The notes under the pieces are model-generated. The model worked only from the letters and a program-made list of their open reading frames with translations. It did no database searches and was not told where the DNA came from. Shown here one piece after another: positions 55,557 to 64,000 of a DNA stretch of 64,000 nt (position 1 is the first letter of the stretch; each line of letters starts with the position of its first letter). Location of the stretch: the NCBI GenBank assembly GCA_028281105.1, contig JANQKQ010000040.1:62001-126000 (forward strand), written 5' to 3'. The DNA comes from Rhizobiaceae bacterium (lineage in GTDB: Bacteria > Pseudomonadota > Alphaproteobacteria > Rhizobiales > Rhizobiaceae). The position numbers and the translations under genes were made by a program.

Positions 55557-56951
55557 TCAAGTGTTACGGCGCCTGCCCGCATAAGGGTTGGCGCCCTTGC
55601 GCAGGTGCAGGCGCAGCGGTGTGGCGTCGAGGTCGAATTCCTCGCGCAGCGAATTCATCATGTAACGCGTGTAAGACGTCGGCAGCGCCTCGGGCCGCGA
55701 ACAGGCGACGACGAAGGTCGGCGGCCGGGTCTTGGCCTGGGTGGCGTATTTGAACCGGATGCGCCGGCCCGCCACCGCCGGCGGCGGATGGCGGGTCTGG
55801 ACGATCTCCAGCCACCGGTTGAGCCGGGCGGTGGGCACACGCCGGTTCCAGGCGTCGTGAACCTGGATCACCGCCGTCATCAGTCGGTCCAGGCCGAACC
55901 CGTCCTTACCCGAGATCGGCACCAGCTTCAGACCCTTGATCTGCGGCAGCAGCCGATCGGCCTTCTCGCGCAGTTCCTCCATTGTGCCGGCGCGGTCGGT
56001 AATCAGGTCCCATTTGTTGAGCGCGATGACCGGGGCGCGGCCCTCGCGGATCACCAGATCGGCGATCTGCAGGTCCTGCTTCTCGAACGGCGCGGTGGCG
56101 TCGAAGACGACGATCACCACCTCGGCGAACCGTACCGCGCGCAGCCCGTCAGAGACCGACAGTTTCTCCAGCTTTTCGCGCACCCGGGCCTTGCGGCGCA
56201 TGCCGGCGGTGTCGAACAGGCGGATGGTGCGGCCTTCCCATTGCCAGTCCACCGCGATCGAATCGCGGGTGATCCCGGCCTCCGGCCCGGTGAGCAGGCG
56301 CTCGTCGCCGACCATGCGGTTGATCAGCGTCGACTTGCCCACATTGGGCCGCCCCACGATGGCGATCTTCAGCGGCCGGTCCGGGTCCGTTTCGTAAGGG
56401 TCGTCCTCGGTATCTTGCGGGAAGTCCGCCTCGGTCTCTTCCGGTTCCACGGCCATTGCGCCAGACGCCTCGACCAGCGCCTCGTACAAATCCGCCGTTC
56501 CCTGCCCGTGTTCGGCGGAGATCGGCACCGGCTCGCCGAAGCCGAGTTGATAGGCTTCGTAGGTGCCCGCGCCGTCGCGGTCGCGCTCGGCCTTGTTGGC
56601 CACCGCGATGACCGGCTTGCCGGACTTGCGCAGCAGGGTCGCGAACGCATGATCGTCGGGCACGATGCCGGCGAGCGCGTCTACGAGGAACAGGATCACA
56701 TCGGCCTGGGCGATCGCCGCTTCCGTCTGCGCCTGCATGCGCCCGGCCAGCGTCTGCGGCCCGGCCTCGTCGAAGCCGGCGGTGTCGACTACCTGGAAGT
56801 GCAGATCACCGATCGAGGCGTCCGCCAGCCGCCGGTCGCGGGTCACCCCGGCGGTGTCGTCGACCAGCGCCAGCTTACGCCCGACCAGGCGGTTGAACAG
56901 GGTGGACTTGCCCACATTGGGCCGCCCGACGATGGCCACGGTAAAGCTCAT
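55557..56951 (-). CDS. der: ribosome biogenesis GTPase Der (EngA)
   Basis: Double GTPase needed for 50S assembly. The 464 residues hold two G domains, with P-loops GRPNVGKST at residue 9 and again near 205, DTAG switches in each, and NKxD motifs (NKAERD and NKWDL). A C-terminal KH-like domain follows. It is 32 bp downstream of the YfgM-like TPR gene, an arrangement shared with the E. coli yfgM-bamB-der region but with bamB absent here. Confidence 0.96.
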   Translation of the reverse strand: MSFTVAIVGRPNVGKSTLFNRLVGRKLALVDDTAGVTRDRRLADASIGDLHFQVVDTAGFDEAGPQTLAGRMQAQTEAAIAQADVILFLVDALAGIVPDDHAFATLLRKSGKPVIAVANKAERDRDGAGTYEAYQLGFGEPVPISAEHGQGTADLYEALVEASGAMAVEPEETEADFPQDTEDDPYETDPDRPLKIAIVGRPNVGKSTLINRMVGDERLLTGPEAGITRDSIAVDWQWEGRTIRLFDTAGMRRKARVREKLEKLSVSDGLRAVRFAEVVIVVFDATAPFEKQDLQIADLVIREGRAPVIALNKWDLITDRAGTMEELREKADRLLPQIKGLKLVPISGKDGFGLDRLMTAVIQVHDAWNRRVPTARLNRWLEIVQTRHPPPAVAGRRIRFKYATQAKTRPPTFVVACSRPEALPTSYTRYMMNSLREEFDLDATPLRLHLRKGANPYAGRRRNT

Positions 56952-56983
56952 GGTTCATACCCGTAGCGGCGGGTCGGCTGGAC

Positions 56984-57664
56984 TTACCGCTCGCCGACAG
57001 CCGGCTCGACGCCCTGGCCCGCGAGAAGGTTCAGCATGATCTCGACCCGGCTGCGCATGTTCGCACTGGCGCCCTCGTCATCGGCGATCGCCTGAAACCA
57101 CCGCAGCGCGCCTTCATGGTCGCCGTTCTTCCACGCCACCAGCCCCAGCCCCTCGCGCGCGGTAAGGCGGAACGGCTGCCCCGGCCCCGCCATCGGCTCC
57201 AGCCGGTCAATGGCATCGGCCGCGTCGGCGTGGTCGACCGCCAGAAGCCCGGCGCGCAGCGCGGCGATGTCGCGCAGTGTGCCGTCCACGGAGGTGTCGG
57301 CGGCGATCGCATCATAGGCGGCAATCGCCTCACCCGCGTCGCCGGCCGACGCGATCTCGGCGGCGATGCGCAGACGGGCGAGCGCGGGATACTGGCCGGA
57401 ACCACCATCCGCCAGGCCCTCCAGCGTTGCGATGGCTTCATCGTGCCGCCCCTCGGCGGATTGATCGATCGCCGCCAGGAACGCATCGCCCGAACCGGCC
57501 GCCTGGCTCTTGGAATAGAACTGCCATCCGCGATAGCCGGCCGTGGCCAGCACGATGGCGACCGCTGCCGCGATCAGCAATCTGCCATAGCGGTCCCACA
57601 GCGCGCGCAGCTGGTCCTGGCGCATCTCGTCGTCTACTTCGCGAATGAAACTATCGTCGGACAT
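56984..57664 (-). CDS. YfgM-like tetratricopeptide repeat protein
   Basis: 226 residues with one membrane segment near 30-50 (LLIAAAVAIVLATAGYRGWQFY) and an N-terminal cytoplasmic tail (SFIREVDDEMRQDQLRALWDRYGRLL). The rest is periplasmic TPR-like helices. This is the architecture of YfgM, the SecYEG-associated chaperone partner. It is cotranscribed with der. BamB would normally lie between them. Confidence 0.87.
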   Translation of the reverse strand: MSDDSFIREVDDEMRQDQLRALWDRYGRLLIAAAVAIVLATAGYRGWQFYSKSQAAGSGDAFLAAIDQSAEGRHDEAIATLEGLADGGSGQYPALARLRIAAEIASAGDAGEAIAAYDAIAADTSVDGTLRDIAALRAGLLAVDHADAADAIDRLEPMAGPGQPFRLTAREGLGLVAWKNGDHEGALRWFQAIADDEGASANMRSRVEIMLNLLAGQGVEPAVGER

Positions 57665-57755
57665 GCTGTAAGCGCCTGGGCATAATTCGCATTGGGGATG
57701 GGACGGGCGATGATCGTGGCCCGCGCCCGCCGCCTTTTAGCTGAAATCGGTTCGT

Positions 57756-58325
57756 CTATGCAATTGGAGGCATGCCGATCAGCCATTCGTGAAGTTTCCA
57801 CCAGAACAGAACCCACGCCGCCAGGCCGATCACCACCGCCCACAGATCGGCGCTGGCGCTGGTCGCGACCGGATCGGGCTCGCCGCGGCGCTTCACATCG
57901 ATGCGGTTCCACACCGCGAAGCCGAGGAAGGCGACGAACAGCAGCGCGGATGCCGCATCGCCATTGGCCAGCAGATGCGCGAGCGCCCACAGTTTGACCG
58001 CCAGCAGCATCGGGTGTCGCGCCGCCTGCTTGATCCGGCCGGCGGGCAGCTGGCTGGCGGCGAACACGATGAACGACAAGGCCATCAGCAGCAGCGCCAC
58101 GTGCGACAGCCAGATCGGCGGTACGTAGAGGATCGGCGCTTCGGTGCGGGCGATGCCGAAACCGACGATGATCAGGATGAAGCCGACCAGGGAGGCGAGT
58201 GCGTACAGCCCCTTCCATCGGCCTTCGCCCATGGCGGCGATCCTCGCCTCGCGCCAGCCCGGCGCCACCATCCGTATCGAGTGTACGCCCAGAAAAATCA
58301 CCAAGCCCAACGCCAGCCAGATCAT
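57756..58325 (-). CDS. NnrU family membrane protein
   Basis: 189 residues, five to six hydrophobic helices, starting at ATG 58325 behind GAGGAGG. The NnrU pattern ARHPMLLAVKLWALAHLLANGD is clear. NnrU was first linked to nitric oxide reduction, and relatives isomerise zeta-carotene; neither context is present here. The role is open. Confidence 0.9.
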   Translation of the reverse strand: MIWLALGLVIFLGVHSIRMVAPGWREARIAAMGEGRWKGLYALASLVGFILIIVGFGIARTEAPILYVPPIWLSHVALLLMALSFIVFAASQLPAGRIKQAARHPMLLAVKLWALAHLLANGDAASALLFVAFLGFAVWNRIDVKRRGEPDPVATSASADLWAVVIGLAAWVLFWWKLHEWLIGMPPIA

Positions 58326-58463
58326 CGTCGCCTCCTCGCAGGATCCAATTTCGAAGGTTCCCATAATATGGGAGGCGGATTTGCGCCAGACAAACCTGGT
58401 CCGCGAATTTGGTGGGGACGGCCTGTGTCTGGTAGAATTGGCCGCTCAGCCAGGGAAAGGGGA

Positions 58464-58793
58464 ATGGCGATCGATCTCAAAGCCGCCCGTGAGCGCCTGG
58501 AGGCGATGCGGACCGAACTGACGCAGCTGTCTGAAGCTTCGCAGCAGGCGCGCGCCACGGTGACGCTGGATCAGCAGTCGATCGGCCGCCTGTCGCGCAT
58601 GGACGCGCTGCAGCAGCAGGCCATGGCCGAAGCCGCCGAACGCGCCCGCCAGCGCGACCTGATCCGCGTCGACCAGGCCCTGCGCCGGCTGGAGGACGGT
58701 GAATACGGCTATTGCGCCGACTGCGGCGAAGAAATCCCCGACGGCCGCCTAGCCATCGATCCGATGGCCGAGCGCTGCGTCAGGTGTGCGTGA
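58464..58793 (+). CDS. TraR/DksA family zinc-finger protein
   Basis: 109 residues with a helical N-terminus (about 5-75) and a C4 zinc finger: Cys84, Cys87, Cys105, Cys108 (CADCGEEIP and CVRC). It is shorter than canonical DksA and lacks a long coiled-coil with the DxxDxA tip, so it is a DksA-like rather than true DksA factor. ATG 58464 has GGGAAAGGGGA directly before it. The rest of the upstream frame is antisense to nnrU. Confidence 0.9.
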   Translation: MAIDLKAARERLEAMRTELTQLSEASQQARATVTLDQQSIGRLSRMDALQQQAMAEAAERARQRDLIRVDQALRRLEDGEYGYCADCGEEIPDGRLAIDPMAERCVRCA

Positions 58794-58855
58794 GTTTGCC
58801 GGCGCGCCGCCAATCTCTCCCTCCGTCACCCCCGAGGCGAACCCCACCCCCTCCC

Positions 58856-59100
58856 GTCACCCCGGCGAAGGCCGGGATCCAGGTGCGCTTCGGCGGGTTC
58901 GTGGTCTGCTGGGGATTCTCGACCTCTCCACTTAGTCATCCTCGGGCTTGACCCGAGGACCCAGAAAACAAGCGCGTGAATGCTCGGCCTCTGGGTCCTC
59001 GCCTCAAGGGCGAGGATGACGAAGCTGGTAGGTTGATCCAAGAGCAACCCACCGCGAGCAAGCGGTGATGCACCTGAATCCTGACCTTCGTCAGGATGAC
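58856..59100 (-). repeat. family A element carrying nested B, copy 7 (inverted)
   Basis: 245 bp, opposite in orientation to copies 3 and 4. B at 58933-59022 lies 78 bases from the A left end when read inverted, the same place and direction as in the other nested copies. Confidence 0.85.
58933..59022 (-). repeat. family B element nested in A (90 bp)
   Basis: TAGTCATCCTCGGGCTTG to GCGAGGATGACGA; hairpins CTCGGG-CTTGA-CCCGAG and CTCGCC-TCAAG-GGCGAG. Confidence 0.82.
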
Positions 59101-59135
59101 GACAGTGGGTGGGGCGACGGCCGTGCCTCCACCTC

Positions 59136-59226
59136 CATCACCCCGGCGAAGGCCGGGGTCCAGGTGCCCATCGGGGGATTCGTGGTCTGCTGGGCAATGA
59201 CAGACCGGCAGCACGTCCGCATGCGC
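59136..59226 (-). repeat. truncated family A element, copy 8
   Basis: Only one A end is recognised (CACCCCGGCGAAGGCCGGGG with GGATTCGTGGTCTGCTGGG). The other end is missing before the transpeptide transporter gene at 59256. Confidence 0.65.
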
Positions 59227-59255
59227 GAGAAGACAAGAACCTTACGGTACGATCG

Positions 59256-60548
59256 CTACTCCGCCGGCGAGCGCTGTTTGTCCAGATAGTCCTGATCGAT
59301 GTCCGGCAGCGGCTGGTCGTTGATCGCCGCCTCGAAAGCCTTCAGCCTCTTATAGATCGACATCAGTTCGACGATGGTCGTCCACGAGTTGACCAGGTAC
59401 TGGAACGAGTTCTCCACCCGGCCGAAGGCGCGGATGATCTGCTGCATGACACCAAGCGTGAACCCGCCCGCCACGATGGTCGGCGCCAGCGCGATAAACG
59501 GCACCAGCACGCCCACCTGCAGATAGGCGAAGCGCGCAAGGTTGAAATACATATAGTTGAGGTACAGCCGGAAATAGTTCTTGCGCACGTCGTTGAACAG
59601 CTCGCGCACGGTGGGCGGCTGGGCGCGTTCGGTATTGTCCTCGCCGTAGACCAGCTCCTTGCGATAGGCGGCCTCGACCCGCTGGTTGCGGAACTCCAGC
59701 CCGGGCAGGCGGATGCCGACGGCGGCCAGGATCACCGTGCCGAAGATCGACCAGATGATGGCGACGAACACCAGCGCCTGGGGCACCTCGCCGATCACCG
59801 GCAGATGGGTAACGAAGGCCGAAAGCCCCCACAGGATCGGCAGGAACGCAATCAGCGTCATCACCGAATCGATGAGCGCGACGCCGAGCCCCTCCATGAT
59901 GGCGGCGAACCGCATCGTGTCCTCCTGCACCCGCTGCGACGCGCCCTCGATATGGCGCACGCGTGGCCACATCGACATGTAGTAGTCGTTCATCGCCGTG
60001 CGCCAGCGGAAGATGTAGTGGCTGACGAAGAACCGGGTCAGCACCGCCAGCGTGATGCCCACCATCAGGATTTTGCCCACCGTCGACAACTGGCCGTAAT
60101 ATTCGGCGGCGGTGATCGACTGCGGCTCGGCCAGCGCCTCCTGGATCATGTCGTAGAAGGTGCCGAACCAGTCGTTGATCATCACGTCGATCTGCACCTG
60201 GAACCAGGTGACGAAGATGATCAGCGCCGAGCCGGCCACCGACCAGCGGCTCCACTGGTGCGGCGCCGCGCGCATCCAGAACCCGATGAACGCGCCGTAG
60301 CACACCAACAGATATTGATAGAACCAGAAGTTCGCCGCCGACCTGGTCGCCGCCTCGAATGCCTCCGTCGCCGCTTCGTCGGCGCCCTCGGCGAGCGGCG
60401 GCGGGAAGCTGTAGCCCAGCCAGCCGCCCAGCGAGAAGCTCCCGCCCTGATCGATGAAGACGAAGAACCAGGCCAGCACGCAGAATATCGACCATACGGC
60501 GAAGGATGTGAAAAACAGCTTGGGTCGGGGGAAGAAGGATTCAAACAC
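59256..60548 (-). CDS. BacA/SbmA-type peptide transporter
   Basis: Inner-membrane peptide-antibiotic importer, SbmA/BacA family. GTG 60548 gives 430 residues (FESFFPRPKLFFTSFAVW at the start); an open frame to 60647 adds unlike residues. There are about eight hydrophobic segments, and the family motifs FRWRTAMNDYYMSMWP, RHIEGASQRVQEDTMRFA and GIRLPGLEFRNQRVEAAYRKELVYGEDN are present. No ATPase domain follows, as in BacA. In Rhizobiales BacA affects lipid A fatty acids and peptide uptake. Confidence 0.92.
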   Translation of the reverse strand: MFESFFPRPKLFFTSFAVWSIFCVLAWFFVFIDQGGSFSLGGWLGYSFPPPLAEGADEAATEAFEAATRSAANFWFYQYLLVCYGAFIGFWMRAAPHQWSRWSVAGSALIIFVTWFQVQIDVMINDWFGTFYDMIQEALAEPQSITAAEYYGQLSTVGKILMVGITLAVLTRFFVSHYIFRWRTAMNDYYMSMWPRVRHIEGASQRVQEDTMRFAAIMEGLGVALIDSVMTLIAFLPILWGLSAFVTHLPVIGEVPQALVFVAIIWSIFGTVILAAVGIRLPGLEFRNQRVEAAYRKELVYGEDNTERAQPPTVRELFNDVRKNYFRLYLNYMYFNLARFAYLQVGVLVPFIALAPTIVAGGFTLGVMQQIIRAFGRVENSFQYLVNSWTTIVELMSIYKRLKAFEAAINDQPLPDIDQDYLDKQRSPAE

Positions 60549-61137
60549 GGCAAGCCCTTGTCGCTGCTGGCCGGGCCACCGTTGACGAGGCCCGGCAGGG
60601 GCCGATCTGGCGAACCGCGCCGCCATGCAACGCGCATGGCCGCACACGGCCCGAGGGGTGCCTTAAGCCGTAGCCAACCTGGGGCGCGAACTCAACGCCT
60701 TTACCGGCCCTCTACACGGCAAAGTGTCCGCGGGTGAAGCAAGCGCTTCTCGCCGCAAGCCCGGTCCGCAGTGTGCATTTGCTCACAGCGGACACACGCG
60801 CACGTTGCTAAATGTAACCCAACGCAGGGATACCGGTTCTCCAATCCGAAAACGGAAACGAGCCGGTTGCTCAGTCCCTCTCCCGACAATTGCGCCCCTA
60901 CCCCGGGAGAGGGACATCAAATTCTGGAAGTGCGGCGGAACCTTCCTTACCGCTTTCCATAAACGAGGCTTCACCCATCGGGTCCAACAACGCCCCTAGG
61001 GCCCTGGGGGAGCGGGCCGCCTTCCTTCTGGAAGGCGGCTTCTTCGTTTTAAACCCGCTGCGCGTCCCACGTTAACGCCCCGGTTACCATGTCGCCCGAC
61101 AATGGCCGTCAGAAGCGATTCGTACGGAGTACGCGCC
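60549..61137. other. gene-free region with two hairpins
   Basis: No convincing gene. It holds a 12-bp inverted repeat GTCCCTCTCCCG / CGGGAGAGGGAC at 60874-60885 and 60904-60915 and a GTGTCCGC/GCGGACAC pair around 60724-60795. A strong plus-strand terminator lies at 61016-61050. A transcript ending there is possible. Confidence 0.4.
61016..61050 (+). terminator. Rho-independent terminator
   Basis: 10-bp stem GCCGCCTTCC/GGAAGGCGGC with TTCT loop, followed by TTCTTCGTTTT. No plus-strand gene ends nearby, so it may end an unrecognised RNA starting within 60549-61000. Confidence 0.75.
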
Positions 61138-61389
61138 ATGCACCTCGTCGACGACGACCCACGCGGCCACGCCGCCGACCAGCCTTCCCACCCCGATGCA
61201 GCCAGCGAGCGCGAAATGCAGCGCGAAGCCGACGCCCACGCGCGCATGCTGGAGACCGTCCTGCTCGACATCGACGACCTGGACCCGGTCGCCTGCCCCC
61301 CGGACCGCCGCTTCCTCCTCGGCGAGCGCGAAGCCTGGGTCTACGACCACGGCAAGATCGTCGATCTGGTGTATGTGAAGGTGGGCTAA
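61138..61389 (+). CDS. small acidic hypothetical protein
   Basis: 83 residues from ATG 61138 behind CGGAG. Asp/Glu-rich, with no hydrophobic segment. VLLDIDDLDPVACPPDRRFLLGEREAWVYDHGKIVDL reads like a real conserved core. A frame start at 61102 is possible. Not recognised. Confidence 0.6.
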   Translation: MHLVDDDPRGHAADQPSHPDAASEREMQREADAHARMLETVLLDIDDLDPVACPPDRRFLLGEREAWVYDHGKIVDLVYVKVG

Positions 61390-61402
61390 ACGGTAGCGAA
61401 TG

Positions 61403-62338
61403 CTACTTCGTGGCGTTGAAAACGACGCCGTTGCCGCCCTTTTTGACATCGAATGAGGCGACGCCCAGGGATTGGGCGATCGCTCTTACCTCTTCCAAGC
61501 TTAGCGGAAAATCATACTTCGCACCCAAGGCGTCGAACGTGTCCATGATCGCCCACTGCTTCAAGGATTCGTAATCCTGCGGGACATTGGATGCGCCGTA
61601 ATAGTTCCAGCACGGGATCGGGATGCAGCCGCGCACGATGTTCGCGATTCTCACCGGCAGTACCCTCATGATGAACATATCGAACCTCAGATAGAGCGGT
61701 ATGTAGAATCTGATGACCCTCAGCAGGGTCTGCGGCTTCATTCGCGTGGTCAGCGGGCGCCACACATATTTCGGGTGATAGAACGGCGAGGGAATCGATA
61801 TTTTCCTGTAGTGGTCGATCGAAACCGACCCGCCCTTTTTGGCGAAATCGCAGCAATATCGGTAGACTTCGCGCGGCTCGGGCGTGTGCTGCGCTACTCC
61901 GTAGCAAAGCACGTAGTCAAACGTATCAAAAAGAAACTCCAGGTCCGAAAACGACGCCCGCACGAAAACGATGTTGGGGGATTGATTGTTCGCCTTGTTA
62001 GCGAATATCGCCGCAGACATATCCACGCTGACCACCAGCGCGCCGACGTCCTTCAGAATTTCCGTGAACCTGCCGGCTCCGCTGCCGATCTCAAGGACCA
62101 GCTTCCCGCGCAGGTGACGCAAATCCCACCCGCTCTCTTGCTCCAGCCGGTCTCTTGTGCCCGTTCCCCCGGTGTGGGAATCAAACTGGGTCAGTTGAAA
62201 TTCGGTCCACTGAAGCCCGAAATTCTCCGTATACTCCACCAGTCTCGAATTGATGATAATGCCGTCTTTTTCTTCAAATTTTTTTCCACCGTCTGAGAGG
62301 AGAATTTCCTTTCTGATTTCTTCGATTGTGTTGCTCAT
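61403..62338 (-). CDS. class I SAM-dependent methyltransferase
   Basis: 311 residues with the SAM-binding loop LVLEIGSGAGRFTEIL (about 78-93), the second strand VSVDMSAAIFANKAN and CYGVAQHTPEP after strand 4. The C-terminal half is rich in Arg and hydrophobic residues (IRFYIPLYLRFDMFIMRVLPV). Similar enzymes occur in polysaccharide and O-antigen clusters. The gene is clearly more AT-rich than its neighbours and stands alone between a small hypothetical gene and guaA, so it looks acquired. Substrate unknown. Confidence 0.85.
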   Translation of the reverse strand: MSNTIEEIRKEILLSDGGKKFEEKDGIIINSRLVEYTENFGLQWTEFQLTQFDSHTGGTGTRDRLEQESGWDLRHLRGKLVLEIGSGAGRFTEILKDVGALVVSVDMSAAIFANKANNQSPNIVFVRASFSDLEFLFDTFDYVLCYGVAQHTPEPREVYRYCCDFAKKGGSVSIDHYRKISIPSPFYHPKYVWRPLTTRMKPQTLLRVIRFYIPLYLRFDMFIMRVLPVRIANIVRGCIPIPCWNYYGASNVPQDYESLKQWAIMDTFDALGAKYDFPLSLEEVRAIAQSLGVASFDVKKGGNGVVFNATK

Positions 62339-62429
62339 GCGGAAAATTCCGTACTTCGTCTAACGGTGTGGAATCCATACCAGACCGGCGGGAAAAAGGT
62401 GCGTCAGGCGTCCGCCGCGTATCGCGATT

Positions 62430-63980
62430 CTACTCCCACTCGATCGTGCCGGGCGGCTTGCTGGTCACGTCGTAGACCACCCGGTTGATGCCGCGCACTT
62501 CGTTGATGATGCGGGTTGCGGTGCGGCTCAGGAATTCCATGTCGAACGGGTAGAAGTCGGCGGTCATGCCGTCGACGGAGGTCACCGCGCGCAGCGCGCA
62601 GGCGTGCTCGTAGGTGCGCGCATCGCCCATTACGCCCACCGTCTGGACGGGCAGCAGCGCGGCGAAGGCCTGCCAGATCTCGTCGTAAAGGCCGGCGTTG
62701 GCGATCTCGTCGAGATAGATCGCGTCGGCGGCGCGCAGGATGTCCAGTTTGTCGGCCGTCACCGGTCCGGGGCAGCGGATCGCCAGCCCCGGGCCGGGGA
62801 ACGGATGGCGGCCGATGAAATGGTCCGGCAGGCCCAGTTCGCGGCCCAGCTCGCGCACCTCGTCCTTGAACAGCCCGCGCAGCGGCTCGACCAGCTCCAT
62901 GTCCATGCGCTCGGGCAGGCCGCCCACATTGTGGTGCGACTTGATGGTGACCGACGGGCCGCCGGCGAACGACACCGATTCGATCACGTCCGGGTATAGC
63001 GTGCCCTGGGCGAGGAACTTCGCACCGCCGATCTTGCCCGCCTCTTCCTCGAACACGTCGACGAACAGCCGGCCGATGATCTTGCGCTTTTCCTCCGGGT
63101 CGCCCACGCCTTCCAGCTCGCCCAGGAACTTGCCGGAGGCGTCCACGTGGACCAGCGGAATGTTGTAGTGGCCGCGGAACATCTCGACCACCTGGGCGGC
63201 TTCGTCCAGGCGCATCAAACCATGATCGACCAGGATGCAGGTGAGTTGATCGCCCACCGCTTCGTGGATCAGCAGGGCCGCGACCGAGGAATCGACCCCG
63301 CCGGACAGTCCGCAGATGACCTTCTCACCGCCCACCTGTTCGCGGATCGCCTCGATCGCGTGGCTGCGATAAGCGGCCATGGTCCACTCGCCCGCGAGCC
63401 CCGCCACCTCGTGCAGGAAGTTGCCGATGAGCTTCGCCCCGTCGCGCGTGTGCACCACTTCGGGGTGGAACATCAGGCCGTAGAGCCGGGCGTGCGCATC
63501 GCCGAACACCGCGTAGGGCGCGCCCGCCGAACTGGCAAACACTTCGAACCCGTCGGGAAGCTCGATCACCCGGTCGCCATGGCTCATCCAGACGGGATAT
63601 TCTTCACCTTCGTCCCACACCCCGTCGAACAACGGGCAGGCGCGCTCGACACGCACCTGCGCGCGGCCGAACTCGCGGGTCTCGTCGCTCTCAGCCCTGC
63701 CGCCCTTCTGCACGCACAGCGCCATCTGGCCGTAGCAGATGCCCAGGATCGGCAGGCCGGAATCGATGATCTCCTGCGGCGCGCGCGGGCTGCCGGTTTC
63801 GCCCGTCGAGGCCGGTCCGCCCGACAGGATGATGGCGTTCGGCTTCAGCCGGTTGAACGCCTCCAGCGCCGACTGGAACGGCGCGATCTCGCAATAGACC
63901 CCGGCCTCGCGCACGCGCCGCGCGATCAGCTGGGTGACCTGGCTGCCGAAATCGACGACGAGGACGCTTTGTTCGCTCAT
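62430..63980 (-). CDS. guaA: GMP synthase (glutamine-hydrolysing)
   Basis: Converts XMP to GMP using glutamine and ATP. The 516 residues from ATG 63980 have the class I amidotransferase domain with nucleophile Cys82 in LGICYGQM and the His/Glu pair in FHPEVVHT. The PP-loop [12 protein letters not shown] lies near 225. The dimerisation domain ends [17 protein letters not shown]. The in-frame TTG at 63998 is disfavoured. The upstream promoter lies mostly outside the window. Confidence 0.97.
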   Translation of the reverse strand: MSEQSVLVVDFGSQVTQLIARRVREAGVYCEIAPFQSALEAFNRLKPNAIILSGGPASTGETGSPRAPQEIIDSGLPILGICYGQMALCVQKGGRAESDETREFGRAQVRVERACPLFDGVWDEGEEYPVWMSHGDRVIELPDGFEVFASSAGAPYAVFGDAHARLYGLMFHPEVVHTRDGAKLIGNFLHEVAGLAGEWTMAAYRSHAIEAIREQVGGEKVICGLSGGVDSSVAALLIHEAVGDQLTCILVDHGLMRLDEAAQVVEMFRGHYNIPLVHVDASGKFLGELEGVGDPEEKRKIIGRLFVDVFEEEAGKIGGAKFLAQGTLYPDVIESVSFAGGPSVTIKSHHNVGGLPERMDMELVEPLRGLFKDEVRELGRELGLPDHFIGRHPFPGPGLAIRCPGPVTADKLDILRAADAIYLDEIANAGLYDEIWQAFAALLPVQTVGVMGDARTYEHACALRAVTSVDGMTADFYPFDMEFLSRTATRIINEVRGINRVVYDVTSKPPGTIEWE

Positions 63981-64000
63981 GCAAGCGCGTGTAGCCAAGC

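Noticed and set aside
59109-60737. Long open frame antisense to the BacA/SbmA gene
   Set aside because: Typical GC-rich shadow frame: His/Arg/Gln-rich, no domain, fully overlapped by a clear gene. The same applies to other long antisense frames such as 21877-23769 and 3587-4885.

Overview
The window is high-GC chromosomal DNA from an alphaproteobacterium, most likely a member of the Rhizobiales/Hyphomicrobiales. The evidence is a PdhS-type cell-cycle kinase, split ATP synthase b/b' subunits, a BacA/SbmA transporter, several CtrA-type boxes (TTAA-N7-TTAA), and a tRNA-His with G1-U72 and A73 and no G-1. I cannot name a genus. Gene content is mostly core; no phage, transposase gene, CRISPR array or rRNA was seen.

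Layout. 1-6.2 kb: acetoacetyl-CoA synthetase (cut by the window edge), a candidate small RNA with a CtrA box and a CCUCC loop, the sensor kinase pdhS, and a divergent phasin gene with a palindromic operator (polyhydroxybutyrate metabolism). 6.6-10.2 kb: tRNA-His, then a transglutaminase / alpha-E / circularly permuted ATP-grasp operon, a widespread but poorly characterised predicted peptide-ligation system. 10.8-17.1 kb: TauE/SafE permease, xseA, DUF937, PilZ, gshA, rsmE. 17.2-24.2 kb: lutABC (L-lactate oxidation) divergent from glcDEF (glycolate oxidation). 24.6-27.4 kb: two L,D-transpeptidases and a DUF2927 protein.

27.5-47.9 kb is a housekeeping block: tag, moaB, ispE, TPR protein, ispB, DUF2007, trmN6-like, S49 peptidase, glyQ and glyS. 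Several genes look inserted into it: an 839-residue TPR protein with eight 47-residue repeats, two MFS transporters, a MATE pump and a GH88-type hydrolase. A CDGSH iron-sulfur gene sits between glyQ and glyS behind an Irr-like box. 48.7-53.9 kb: an SplB-like radical SAM gene with a LexA-type box, rnhB, and the ATP synthase F0 operon atpI-B-E-F'-F. 54.1-64 kb: SleB hydrolase, der, a YfgM-like protein, NnrU, a DksA-type zinc-finger protein, BacA/SbmA, a probably acquired methyltransferase, and guaA.

Nearly every long gene-free gap is filled by structured repeats. Family A has copies of exactly 159 bp plus three copies of about 245 bp that all carry a 90-bp family B element at the same internal position and orientation. 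Family C is about 250-280 bp and carries a 96-bp B relative. Family D is a double hairpin whose stems vary in a compensatory way. These nested, non-coding, probably mobilised elements are the most unusual structural feature here.

The regulatory sites were found by eye against known consensus sequences and are predictions.
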